49,462 bases of DNA from NCBI GenBank assembly GCA_902494295.1, contig CABUSL010000001.1:1-49462 (forward strand), given 5' to 3'. Position numbers and translations under genes: made by a program. The first letter of the stretch is position 1; each line of letters opens with the position of its first letter. Source of the stretch: an uncultured Collinsella sp. (GTDB lineage Bacteria > Actinomycetota > Coriobacteriia > Coriobacteriales > Coriobacteriaceae). Shown piece after piece: positions 41,073-49,433 of the stretch. The notes under the pieces were generated by a model. It had not been told where the DNA came from. It saw only the letters and a list, made by a program, of their open reading frames with translations, and searched no databases.

Positions 41073-41279
41073 GTGAATGCTCGAGATATTGCCGTTGCCG
41101 CCGTCGCGTTGATGCTTGGCTGCCTTGGTCCCACGGCCGCGCTCGTCGCGGGTATGCAGGGGTCTTGTGGGGCTGCCTCTATCGTGGTTGGCGTGTTGAT
41201 CGCGGCCGCGCTGCTGGGAAGTGCGGGTGTAGTCCTTTGTCGCGACGATGAGGACCAGGCGTCGGAGTCGCAGCTCTAA
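41073..41279 (+). CDS. Small membrane protein, unknown function
   Basis: 68-aa protein with two predicted membrane helices (about residues 5-27 and 34-55) and a short acidic cytosolic tail (CRDDEDQASESQ). The start is GTG 41073, 9 nt behind GGAGGA. No family was recognised; codon use and the ribosome site support a real gene. Confidence 0.6.
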   Translation: MNARDIAVAAVALMLGCLGPTAALVAGMQGSCGAASIVVGVLIAAALLGSAGVVLCRDDEDQASESQL

Positions 41280-41388
41280 CCGTTGTGAAGCTGATTTTTG
41301 GCCAAAGATGAAGAAGGAAGCCGCCGCGAGGGGAGTGCCCCTTGCGGCGGCTTTGCCATTGGATCTGTTGGCTGCAGTATGCCGAGCA

Positions 41389-42303
41389 CTACCAGCTGCT
41401 TTCTATTTCGCGAATCCTCTGGTAGAGCCAATCGTTTTGCGGCACTTGGATATCGTGTTTGGCGGCCAGGCGGCGGACGGTGCCCGCGAACTCCTCGACC
41501 TCTGTTTTGCGCTGCGCGATGCGGTCCTGAGCCATCGAGGGCATACCGGCGGGGTCGATTCCCTCGATGAGGCGCACCATCTGAGTTAGGTCTGCCTCGG
41601 TGAGCTCGATGCCCTCGGCGTTGGCGACCGCAAGCGTCTCGCGCATGGCGGAGACAAAGCAGCGACGTTGCTCGGAGCCCGGCTCCGTGGCGCTTCCGTA
41701 GGTCCCGCCGTAGGCCATGCAGGTCTGGTTGATGCCGTCGTTGAGCATGAGTTTGGCCCACATGCGGTGCGCAATGTCGCTCTCGACGGCATGGGCGATG
41801 CCGCAGCGTGTGTAGAGCTCGTCGATGGCGGTGACGGTTGCGGACTCGGTGTCTGCTGCCGCGCCAAAGCGAATCTCGCCCGCATTGGTAAAGGTGAGCG
41901 CGCCATTGAGAAACACGGCGTCCATGCCCTGGCAGATACCAAGAACGGTATGCTCCCAGCCAAAGCGTTCGGCAATCTTTTGCTCGCTCGTAATACCGTT
42001 GCACAGCGAGGCGATGAGCGTGTTGGGTCCCACGACGCGCTCCATAGTCTTGAGTGCTTGGTCGAGACCGGTGGTCTTGACCGTCAGGATGACCAGATCG
42101 GCGGGCGCTGCCTCGCTGGCGCGGACGGACGTGAGACCGCAAGGCTTTCCGTTGACGGTGAGCGCATCGCCCGCGTGACGCTCAAAACGGGCGTCATCCA
42201 TAACGTATTCGACGGCGTCATTGCCGAGGGCCTTGGCAATCATGCTGCCGTAGAGCAGGCCGACGCCGCCCTTGCCGATAAAGGCGACCTTGTTGATCTG
42301 CAT
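41389..42303 (-). CDS. Ketopantoate reductase-family protein (PanE/ApbA)
   Basis: 304-aa 2-dehydropantoate 2-reductase family enzyme. NADPH-binding FIGKGGVGLLYG lies at the N-terminus, followed by VKTTGLDQAL, LCNGITSEQ and the catalytic block WAKLMLNDGINQTCMA near residue 190 with the expected Lys and Asn. The family includes both true pantothenate enzymes and paralogues; no pan genes are adjacent, so the substrate is uncertain. ATG 42303 follows GGGGAG at 9 nt; the earlier ATG 42312 directly abuts that site. Confidence 0.82.
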   Translation of the reverse strand: MQINKVAFIGKGGVGLLYGSMIAKALGNDAVEYVMDDARFERHAGDALTVNGKPCGLTSVRASEAAPADLVILTVKTTGLDQALKTMERVVGPNTLIASLCNGITSEQKIAERFGWEHTVLGICQGMDAVFLNGALTFTNAGEIRFGAAADTESATVTAIDELYTRCGIAHAVESDIAHRMWAKLMLNDGINQTCMAYGGTYGSATEPGSEQRRCFVSAMRETLAVANAEGIELTEADLTQMVRLIEGIDPAGMPSMAQDRIAQRKTEVEEFAGTVRRLAAKHDIQVPQNDWLYQRIREIESSW

Positions 42304-42321
42304 ATGAATCATCTCCCCATA

Positions 42322-42348
42322 TAAAAGGCGCCCGCATATGGGGCGCCT
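42322..42348 (-). terminator. Terminator of the small gene at 42427
   Basis: On the minus strand AGGCGCCCC and GGGCGCCT pair around a small loop, followed by TTTTAT. It separates the 64-aa gene from the downstream PanE-family gene. Confidence 0.75.
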
Positions 42349-42426
42349 GATGGATTGTATGTCGTCGGGGCGTTTGGTGGGCGCGCGGGGCTGCTGTTGT
42401 GAAAAAGAAACTATTGCGCAGTGCGC

Positions 42427-42621
42427 TTATGCCGCGGGGCAGACCGCAAAAACGCGCGCGGGGTATCCGACACCATCACGGACCTTAGAGAAGGTGCAGA
42501 AGATGACGGCGCCCGTGGCGGGAAGCTCGTCTAGATGGTCCATGACCTCGATCTGATAGCGGTCGACCGAGAGGATGTATTGTTCGCCGGGGTAGGGGTA
42601 GGCGTCCTCGCGTGTGGTCAC
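42427..42621 (-). CDS. Small conserved-looking protein, unknown function
   Basis: 64-aa soluble protein starting at GTG 42621, 6 nt behind AAAGGAG. It reads as a compact alpha/beta fold (YILSVDRYQIEVMDHL, GAVIFCTFSKV, ARVFAVCPAA) with two cysteines. No family was recognised. The strong ribosome site and its own terminator support it being real. Confidence 0.6.
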   Translation of the reverse strand: MTTREDAYPYPGEQYILSVDRYQIEVMDHLDELPATGAVIFCTFSKVRDGVGYPARVFAVCPAA

Positions 42622-42783
42622 GCTCGTCTCCTTTCATCGGGCTTTTTGCTGATGTTAAAGCGGTGCCGTGACGGCCTGATTTCTGCTGCGTTACGATACG
42701 TTCTCGATTGCGATTCCAATGTGTTTCGATGGCGTGGCCGTTGCGTTTCGCCTCATTAGGGCTTCGATGGGAGGGGAGGGGCC

Positions 42784-43974
42784 GTGCAATATCGCGTTGA
42801 CCCCAAAAGCGGCAACCGTATCTCGGCGTTGGGGCTGGGCTGCATGAGGTTTCCCGGTGCGCCGGGACGCCCGGATGCGAAGACAGCCGACGCCATCATC
42901 TCCCGTGCGGTGGAGCAGGGGATTAACTACCTGGACACGGCCTATCTCTATCCCGGCAACGAGGCCTGTGTGGGTGCGTCGCTTGAGCGCCTGGGCTTGC
43001 GCGACCAGGTTTTGCTCGCAACCAAGCTGCCGCATGCTTCGTGCAAATGCGCGGAGGATTTCGACCGGTTCTTCGACGAGCAACTGCGCCGCCTGCGGAC
43101 CGACCATATCGACTATTACCTCATGCACAACATTACCTCGCCCGCCCAGTGGGAACGTGTGGTGGCGTTGGGCATCGAGGACTGGATCGCGCGTCAAAAG
43201 GCGGCGGGGCGCATTCGCCAGATTGGTTTTTCGTACCACGGCAGCGCGGCGGATTTCCTGACGATGCTCGATGCATATGAGTGGGACTTTTGCCAGATCC
43301 AGTACAATTACGCTGGAGAGCGATATCAGGCGGGAACAGCGGGGCTCATGGCCGCCGCCGAGCGAGGCCTCGCGGTGTTTGTGATGGAGCCGCTGCTGGG
43401 CGGGCGTTTAGCGGGCAAGCTGCCGCCACGGGCCCGCGCTGTGCTCGATAGCGCCCGTGACCCGCATTTGCGCACTCCTGCCGCCTGGGGTCTTTCGTGG
43501 GTGTGGAATCATCCTCAGGTGACGATGCTGCTTTCGGGTATGACCGATACCGCGCAGGTGGATGAGAACGTGGTGTTGGCCGATCGAGCCCTGCCGGATT
43601 CGATGACAGCTACTCAGCTCGACACGATCGCGCACGTGCTGGATGAGTTTGAAAAATCGAATCGCGTGCCCTGCACGGGATGCGGCTATTGCATGCCGTG
43701 CCCTAAAGGCATCAATATCCCTGGATGTTTTGCCGCCTACAACGCAAGCTATGCGCACAGCTGGTTTACGGGTCTATCGCAGTACTTTACGGCGAGCGCG
43801 GTGCGCACAAGCGAGGCCAAGCTGGTGAGCAATTGCGTCAAGTGCGGCAAATGCGCGCGCCACTGCCCACAGCATATCGATATCCCCGAGCGTCTCGATG
43901 ACGTGCGCCGACGTTTCCAGCCTGGCCCCGTGACGGCAGTGCTTAAGGCCTTCGGCAAAACGCGCTCCTCGTGA
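42784..43974 (+). CDS. Aldo/keto reductase with C-terminal 4Fe-4S ferredoxin domain
   Basis: 396-aa fusion. Residues about 1-285 are an aldo/keto reductase: catalytic Tyr in LDTAYLYPGNE, Lys in LATKLPHAS, His in YYLMHNI. The C-terminal part has two cysteine clusters: CTGCGYCMPCPKGINIPGC and CVKCGKCARHCPQHIDIP, ligands for two 4Fe-4S clusters. This architecture is common in anaerobes and probably couples reduction of an aldehyde or ketone to ferredoxin-type electron flow. GTG 42784 follows GGGAGGGGAGGG. Confidence 0.9.
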   Translation: MQYRVDPKSGNRISALGLGCMRFPGAPGRPDAKTADAIISRAVEQGINYLDTAYLYPGNEACVGASLERLGLRDQVLLATKLPHASCKCAEDFDRFFDEQLRRLRTDHIDYYLMHNITSPAQWERVVALGIEDWIARQKAAGRIRQIGFSYHGSAADFLTMLDAYEWDFCQIQYNYAGERYQAGTAGLMAAAERGLAVFVMEPLLGGRLAGKLPPRARAVLDSARDPHLRTPAAWGLSWVWNHPQVTMLLSGMTDTAQVDENVVLADRALPDSMTATQLDTIAHVLDEFEKSNRVPCTGCGYCMPCPKGINIPGCFAAYNASYAHSWFTGLSQYFTASAVRTSEAKLVSNCVKCGKCARHCPQHIDIPERLDDVRRRFQPGPVTAVLKAFGKTRSS

Positions 43975-43975
43975 C

Positions 43976-44060
43976 CCTTTTATATCTTGTGATGGAATAG
44001 TCCCTGTTTGCGGCAGAATAGGGCGATAGCAGGAACTTTTTTGCCGCAACTGATGGGAGG
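43976..44060 (+). repeat. Leader element copy A, upstream of the Gfo/Idh gene
   Basis: An 85-nt segment starting two bases after the aldo/keto reductase stop and ending in the ribosome site of the next gene. By hand alignment about 60 of 85 positions match copy B (45158-45242). Arms 43987-44006 and 44030-44049 pair at 17 of 20 positions if G-U pairs are allowed. Confidence 0.7.
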
Positions 44061-44065
44061 CTATC

Positions 44066-45085
44066 GTGGGTGACCGAGGCTTACGCAATGATTCGCGTGA
44101 GGTCCGTTGGGGCATTTTGGGCGCTGGGCACATCTCTCATCGATTTGCTTCGTCGCTCAAGAAGGTCGACGGGGCACGGCTGGTGGCTGCGGCCGGCCGC
44201 ACTCCTGCACATGTCGAGGAATTTTGCCAAGCGTTTTCGATCGATGCTGCCCATGGCCATGCCTCGGTCGACGATAACGGCGATGCGGCTTATGACGCGC
44301 TGATTGCCGACCCCGATGTCGACGCAATCTACTTGGCTCTTCCGCATGGCATGCATACGCGTTGGGCCTGTCGCGCGCTGCGCGCCGGAAAGGCCGTGCT
44401 GTGCGAAAAGCCAGCCGTTTTGAGTGAGGAAGAGGCTCTCTTGATTGCCTCCACCTCTCGCGAGCACGGCGTGCTGTTTATGGAGGCGATGAAGAATCGG
44501 TTATGCCCGATGCGCACTCGCGTGAAGGACTTGCTTGCGTCGGGTGAGCTTGGCCGTATTGTCTCGATTGAAAGCGTGCAAAAGCTCGATTACGGCGAGT
44601 CTCCTTCGGGCTATCTGCTCGATCCGTTGCAGGGCGGCTGTCTATATGACATGGGCTGCTATGCAGTCGGTTGGTTTGAGGATTTGCTCGCGGGCGCTTG
44701 CGAGGTTTCGTCCCGTGAAGTTCGCTGGCGTGACGTATCGGGCGGTCGCGTCGATTGGGCCGACGAGATCCATATGAGCGTCGGCGGTATGCCCATTCAT
44801 ATGGTGTGCGACGGCGAAGCAACATATGAAAGCCGCTTAACGATTGCCTGTGAGCGGGGCTCGTTGGAAATCGAGCGGCTCCATCGCCCCGAGCTCGCTC
44901 ATGTGAAGTATTCCGACGGTCGAACGCTAGAAATAAATGCCCCGTTTGAGATCGATGATTTCTATGGCGAAATCCAGCATGCGACCCAGCTCATCCGGGC
45001 GGGGAAACTCGAGAGTCCCGTCATGCCCCTTGCCGCCACACAGCGCTGCGCGCGTATTATCGATGCAATCCGTCTAGCCCTCTAG
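44066..45085 (+). CDS. Gfo/Idh/MocA-family oxidoreductase
   Basis: 339-aa NAD(P)-dependent oxidoreductase. The N-terminal Rossmann motif is GILGAGHISHRF, with YLALPHGMHTRWACRAL and the hallmark AVLCEKPAVLSEEEA; the C-terminal domain has YDMGCYAVG. It is only distantly like the other Gfo/Idh protein at 35547. The substrate is likely a sugar or glycoside-derived compound. The start is GTG 44066, 5 nt behind GGGAGG. Its leader is a copy of an element also found before endonuclease IV. Confidence 0.85.
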   Translation: MGDRGLRNDSREVRWGILGAGHISHRFASSLKKVDGARLVAAAGRTPAHVEEFCQAFSIDAAHGHASVDDNGDAAYDALIADPDVDAIYLALPHGMHTRWACRALRAGKAVLCEKPAVLSEEEALLIASTSREHGVLFMEAMKNRLCPMRTRVKDLLASGELGRIVSIESVQKLDYGESPSGYLLDPLQGGCLYDMGCYAVGWFEDLLAGACEVSSREVRWRDVSGGRVDWADEIHMSVGGMPIHMVCDGEATYESRLTIACERGSLEIERLHRPELAHVKYSDGRTLEINAPFEIDDFYGEIQHATQLIRAGKLESPVMPLAATQRCARIIDAIRLAL

Positions 45086-45157
45086 GACTTGGCGCTGACA
45101 CGTAGGGGATCATGACGCCGGTGCCCGCGGTGTCTGGCGGCCCACATCTCTGATGCC

Positions 45158-45242
45158 CCTTTTATAACTTGCGGTGGAATACGGTCTGTTTGCGCCAAAA
45201 TAAGGCACCAATAGACCGTATCTCACCGCAACTGATGAGGGG
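45158..45242 (+). repeat. Leader element copy B, upstream of the endonuclease IV gene
   Basis: Homologous to copy A. Arms 45169-45187 and 45213-45231 pair at 18 of 19 positions (TTGCGGTG/CACCGCAA and TACGGTCT/AGACCGTA). The shared flanks are CCTTTTATA on the left and CCGCAACTGATG on the right. Loop GTTTGCGCC...GGC is partly shared. Where the two copies differ in the arms, pairing is mostly kept. Confidence 0.75.
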
Positions 45243-45251
45243 GAGTTGGAG

Positions 45252-46118
45252 ATGCTGACGATCGGGTGTCATCTTTCGACGACGAAGGGCTATCGGGCAA
45301 TGGGGGAGACGGCGTTGTCCATTGGCGCCAATACCTTTGCATTCTTTACGCGCAACCCGCGCGGTGGCAAGGCGAAAGACCTTGACATGGATGACGTGGC
45401 GGCTCTGCGCGAGCTTATGGCGCAAAACGACTTTGGACCGCTGGTGGCGCATGCCCCGTATACCTATAACCCCTGCTCCGCTAAGGAGCGGGCGCGCGAG
45501 TTTGCCTTGGAGGCTATGGCGGAAGATTTGCAGCGTCTGGAAGCGCTGCCCAGCAACTACTACAACTTCCATCCTGGCGCGCATGTGGGACAGGGGGCAG
45601 ACGCCGGCATTCAGATGATTGTCGACACGCTGTGCCAGGTGATGTTTGAGGGGCAGCAGACGACGGTATTGCTCGAGACCATGGCGGGCAAGGGCACCGA
45701 GGTGGGTCGTAGCTTTGAGGAACTGGCGCTCATCATTGAGGGTGTTGCCGGCAAGCGCCCCGAGCTGTCGGCCAAGCTGGGCGTTTGTTTGGATACCTGC
45801 CATGTGAGCGATGCCGGCTACGACATCATCCATGATCTGGACGGCGTACTCGACGAGTTTGACCGCGTGGTGGGTATCGATCGCTTGCATGCCGTACACA
45901 TCAACGATTCGAAGAACCCTTGTGGCGCCCATAAAGATCGTCACGAGTGCATCGGCAAGGGATACCTTGGCAGCGAGGAATTTGGTGGCGGTATGCAGGT
46001 TATGCAGAATATTGTATCGAACGGCCGTTTGCGTTCGCTGCCGTTTATTTTGGAGACTCCGAACGAACTTGCAGGTTATGCAGCTGAAATTAGACTATTA
46101 AGGTCATTGCAGCAGTAA
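45252..46118 (+). CDS. nfo: Endonuclease IV (AP endonuclease)
   Basis: 288-aa zinc-dependent apurinic/apyrimidinic endonuclease of the Nfo family, acting in base-excision repair. Metal ligands are visible in NFHPGAHVG, LLETMAG, VCLDTCHVSDAGY, HAVHINDSKNP, HKDRHECIGKG and LETPNE, the standard TIM-barrel set. ATG 45252 lies 6 nt behind GGGGGAG; an upstream TTG at 45246 is less likely. Confidence 0.95.
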   Translation: MLTIGCHLSTTKGYRAMGETALSIGANTFAFFTRNPRGGKAKDLDMDDVAALRELMAQNDFGPLVAHAPYTYNPCSAKERAREFALEAMAEDLQRLEALPSNYYNFHPGAHVGQGADAGIQMIVDTLCQVMFEGQQTTVLLETMAGKGTEVGRSFEELALIIEGVAGKRPELSAKLGVCLDTCHVSDAGYDIIHDLDGVLDEFDRVVGIDRLHAVHINDSKNPCGAHKDRHECIGKGYLGSEEFGGGMQVMQNIVSNGRLRSLPFILETPNELAGYAAEIRLLRSLQQ

Positions 46119-46265
46119 TGACTGTCACAAAGTAGAGTATTCCATTCACGTTATGGGTTTGTTTCAATCAGTTTTCTCATTGCAGATTCGTAATTCCGGG
46201 TGCATAATAGCCAACAGTTTTTGCAGACCTCTGAATCAAACGAGGTCACCGGAAGGAGACTGATT

Positions 46266-47126
46266 ATGAAGCTGAAGAAGCTTGGCGCATTTGCCGCCAC
46301 GGGTGCTATGGCGCTCGCCCTTGCTCTGACGGGCTGCGGTTCGTCCAACGCCACCTCTGGTTCTGATGCCGGTTCCAGCAGCTCTGACGACGCTAAGGTC
46401 GAGAAGGTCGACGGCTCCAAGGAGTACGCGCTCGTCAAGGACGGCACGCTGACCGTCGGCACCTCTGCCGAGTACGCGCCGTTTGAGTACAAGGATGACA
46501 ACGGCGACTACCAGGGCTTTGACCTTGAGCTCATCAAGGCTATCGGTGACAAGCTGGGTCTGGATGTCGAGTACGTCAACAATGACTTTGACACGCTGGT
46601 TCCGGGCGTCGCTTCGGGCGCCAAGTATGACGTTTCCATCGCGGCTATCACCGACACGCCCGAGCGTGAGAAGGAAGTCACTTTCTCTGATTCCTACTAC
46701 ATGGACGATCAGGCTATCGTGACCAAGGTCGATAACACCGACATCACGGCCGACAACTACAGCGAGAAGCTCAACAACGCCGACGCTACCATCATCGTCC
46801 AGTCTGGCTCGACCGCCGAGGCCTTTGCCCAGGAGAACTTCCCCAAGGCCAAGATCGTCCCCTACAAGGACGCCACCGAGTGCTTCAGCGCCCTGCAGTC
46901 CGATAAGGGCGACGCCGTAGTCACCAACCGCTCCGTTGCCAGCCAGCTGACCGCCGAGCAGTTCAACACCTGCCAGACCATCAAGCAAATCAGCACCGGC
47001 GAGGAGTACGCCATCGCCATCAACCAGGGCAACACCAAGCTCAAGGACGACATCAACCAGGCTATCAAGGACCTGACCGACGACGGTACCGTCGACGCCC
47101 TCATGGCTAAGTACAATATCAAGTAA
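46266..47126 (+). CDS. Amino-acid ABC transporter substrate-binding lipoprotein
   Basis: 286-aa SBP family 3 lipoprotein. Signal peptide with lipobox ALTGC (Cys24), then a Ser/Asp-rich linker, then the family core starting GTLTVGTSAEYAPFEYKDDNGDYQGFDLELIKAIG. The pattern fits polar or general amino acids such as glutamine, histidine or arginine. ATG 46266 follows GGAAGGAG at 7 nt. It heads a three-gene operon with the permease and ATPase, separated by a partial terminator. Confidence 0.9.
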   Translation: MKLKKLGAFAATGAMALALALTGCGSSNATSGSDAGSSSSDDAKVEKVDGSKEYALVKDGTLTVGTSAEYAPFEYKDDNGDYQGFDLELIKAIGDKLGLDVEYVNNDFDTLVPGVASGAKYDVSIAAITDTPEREKEVTFSDSYYMDDQAIVTKVDNTDITADNYSEKLNNADATIIVQSGSTAEAFAQENFPKAKIVPYKDATECFSALQSDKGDAVVTNRSVASQLTAEQFNTCQTIKQISTGEEYAIAINQGNTKLKDDINQAIKDLTDDGTVDALMAKYNIK

Positions 47127-47148
47127 AATAACTACTTGATTGCGCGCG

Positions 47149-47176
47149 GGCCCTTTCCGTTTTGGCGGAAAGGGCC
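47149..47176 (+). terminator. Intercistronic hairpin after the amino-acid binding protein
   Basis: GGCCCTTTCCG and CGGAAAGGGCC form a perfect 11-bp stem with a 6-nt loop, followed by TTTGCG. A weak terminator that would favour the binding protein over the permease. Confidence 0.7.
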
Positions 47177-47244
47177 TTTGCGCTTCTCTTGACGGAGAGC
47201 GTTTCCGTCTCGTTTTGCCGGCAACTTCTACGATAGGAGCCACC

Positions 47245-48606
47245 TTGTCTCGACTGAACAAAGGGGCCGCGGAGCAGCGTTTTCCACTGCCCTCGATGCT
47301 CCAAAAGCTGGCCTGTGCCCTGGCTGTGGCGCTCGCCCTGGTATGCGCGGGGGCCTGCGTGCCCACGACCGCCCAGGCGCTTGAGACCGCAAAGATTACC
47401 GCCCGACCCAATACCGGTTCGGGTAGCGATGTGGTCGGCGGCACCGAGACGCGCATCACTTGGGAAGTTCAGGCCGATGCCGACGAGGAGCTGAGCGGTC
47501 TTTCGCTGACGTTTGTCGACGGCACGACGTTTGGTACCGATGACACGCGATTGACGATGCTCTCGGGCGAGGACCTCATGGATCGTACGCCCATGAAGCC
47601 CACGTGCAAGGCTGACGGCCAGACGCTCAAGATTGACTTTGGCGAGACGGCGCCTGCCGGCGGCTATTTCCGCGTCGAGGTTTACGGTGTGACGTTTCCC
47701 GTCGAGGGCGGCGATGAGGCCTTTAGCGGCACCTATACGCTCGCTGACGGGTCGACCAAGAAGATCTCCAAGATTCCTCCCGTCGAGATTAAGGGCGTGA
47801 CGGCATTCGATAACTTCCTGGCCGACCTTAAGGAGCAGCCGTGGGTCGAGGCGTGGAACTCCAATATGTTTCTGCGCCTGTTCTTAAACCCGGTCATTTT
47901 GGTCCAAAGCCTGCCGATCGTCTTTAAGGGCTTCCTCATGTCGCTCTCGATCGTGCTCGTGGCGTTTCCGCTGGCAATCCCCTTTGGCTTTGCCTTGTCG
48001 CTCATGCGCATCTCCAAGTCGCGCATCCTGCGTTGCCTTGCCGGCATCTATGTGAATATCATTCGCGGTACGCCGGCGTTCCTGCAGATCTATATCGCGT
48101 TCTTCGGTCTGCCGTTGGCCGGCGTCAAGGTGGACGACTATGTCTTGGGCGTCATCGTCATGGCCATGAACTCGTCTGCGTACCTGTGCGAGATCTTCCG
48201 TGCCGGTATTCAATCGATTCCCAAGGGCCAAAACGAGGCTGCTCGCTCTCTGGGCATGAATGCCTTCCAGACGCTGCTCTACGTTATGATTCCGCAGACG
48301 TTCCGCAATGTTTTGCCTACGCTGACCAGCGAGTTTATCTTGCTTTACAAGGATACGTCGCTGCTTGCCGCCGTGGGTGTGGTCGAGATCGTCATGAACG
48401 CCCGTACCATCGTGGCCACGACGGGCTCCATTACGCCGTATGTGGTTGCCGCCCTGTTCTATCTGGTCATTACCCTGCCGCTTGCGCGCTTGGTGAGCGG
48501 TCTTGAGGCGAGGCTGCTGGGTACGGCCGAAACCAAAAAGAAGCGTCCCACCAAGAGTGCCGGACAGGTTGTCGCGACGCCTGCCGATCACATCGCCGGT
48601 CTGTAA
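47245..48606 (+). CDS. Amino-acid ABC permease with N-terminal extracytoplasmic domain
   Basis: 453-aa protein. The last 240 residues are a His/Glu/Gln-family permease with the EAA loop (EAARSLGMNAFQTLLYVMIPQ) and membrane helices from about 215 onward. Before that come a signal-like hydrophobic segment (residues about 15-45) and about 140 residues of beta-rich, Asp/Thr/Gly-rich sequence (LSLTFVDGTTF..., GYFRVEVYGVTF) that should lie outside the membrane. The start is TTG 47245, 6 nt behind AGGAG; the earlier frame at 47140 lies in the hairpin. The role of the added domain is unknown; docking of the binding protein is one possibility. Confidence 0.85.
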   Translation: MSRLNKGAAEQRFPLPSMLQKLACALAVALALVCAGACVPTTAQALETAKITARPNTGSGSDVVGGTETRITWEVQADADEELSGLSLTFVDGTTFGTDDTRLTMLSGEDLMDRTPMKPTCKADGQTLKIDFGETAPAGGYFRVEVYGVTFPVEGGDEAFSGTYTLADGSTKKISKIPPVEIKGVTAFDNFLADLKEQPWVEAWNSNMFLRLFLNPVILVQSLPIVFKGFLMSLSIVLVAFPLAIPFGFALSLMRISKSRILRCLAGIYVNIIRGTPAFLQIYIAFFGLPLAGVKVDDYVLGVIVMAMNSSAYLCEIFRAGIQSIPKGQNEAARSLGMNAFQTLLYVMIPQTFRNVLPTLTSEFILLYKDTSLLAAVGVVEIVMNARTIVATTGSITPYVVAALFYLVITLPLARLVSGLEARLLGTAETKKKRPTKSAGQVVATPADHIAGL

Positions 48607-48618
48607 GGAGGTCCTATC

Positions 48619-49371
48619 ATGAGCGAAACCAATAACTCGAACGAGGTCGTCGTTAGCATCAAGAATCTCCAGAAGGCCTTTGGCGATAACGTGGTCCTGC
48701 GCGATATCGATCTGGATGTGCACAAGGGCGAGGTCGTCGTAGTTCTGGGTCCTTCGGGCTCGGGCAAGTCGACGATGCTTCGCTGCATCAATCGTCTGGA
48801 GCATCCCACGAGCGGCTCGATTGTCGTTGAGGGTGTGGATGTGTGCGCCAAGGGTGTCGACCTCAACAAAGTGCGCACGCACCTGGGCATGGTTTTTCAG
48901 CAGTTCAACCTGTTCCCGCACCTGTCGGTCAAAAAGAACGTCATGCTTGCGCAGCAAAAGGTGCTCAAGCGCAGCAAGGAAGAGGCCGAGAAGATCGCCG
49001 TCGAGGAACTCACCAAGGTCGGTCTGGCCGAGCGCATCGATTATATGCCGAGTCAGCTTTCGGGCGGCCAGCAGCAGCGCGTTGCCATCGCCCGCGCCCT
49101 GTCGATGAACCCGCACGTCATGCTCTTTGACGAGGCCACCTCGGCGCTCGACCCTGAGCTCGTGCGCGACGTCTTGGGCGTCATGCGCGACCTGGCGCGC
49201 GACGGTATGACGATGATTGTGGTGACGCACGAGATGGGCTTTGCCCGCGATGTCGCCGACCGCGTCGTCTTTATGGACGGCGGCGTCATTGTGGAAGAGG
49301 GTACGCCGAGCGAGGTCTTCGACCACCCCAAGAGCGAGCGCACCAAGGCGTTCTTGGGCAATATCTCGTAG
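48619..49371 (+). CDS. Polar amino-acid ABC transporter ATPase (GlnQ-like)
   Basis: 250-aa ATPase: Walker A GPSGSGKST, Q-loop VFQQFNLFPHLS, signature LSGGQQQRV, Walker B VMLFDEATSALD, H-loop VTHEMGFA. Length and motifs are standard for the glutamine/arginine transporter group. ATG 48619 follows AAGGAGG at about 8 nt, 12 bp after the permease stop. Confidence 0.95.
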   Translation: MSETNNSNEVVVSIKNLQKAFGDNVVLRDIDLDVHKGEVVVVLGPSGSGKSTMLRCINRLEHPTSGSIVVEGVDVCAKGVDLNKVRTHLGMVFQQFNLFPHLSVKKNVMLAQQKVLKRSKEEAEKIAVEELTKVGLAERIDYMPSQLSGGQQQRVAIARALSMNPHVMLFDEATSALDPELVRDVLGVMRDLARDGMTMIVVTHEMGFARDVADRVVFMDGGVIVEEGTPSEVFDHPKSERTKAFLGNIS

Positions 49372-49397
49372 CCGCTTTGCAAAGCTATCCTTACGGA

Positions 49398-49433
49398 AAG
49401 CGGGGGCTGGATTGATTCCAGCCTCCGCTTTTG
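49398..49433 (+). terminator. Terminator of the amino-acid transporter operon
   Basis: AAGCGGGGGCTGG pairs with CCAGCCTCCGCTT (one mismatch), followed by TTGT. Confidence 0.8.
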
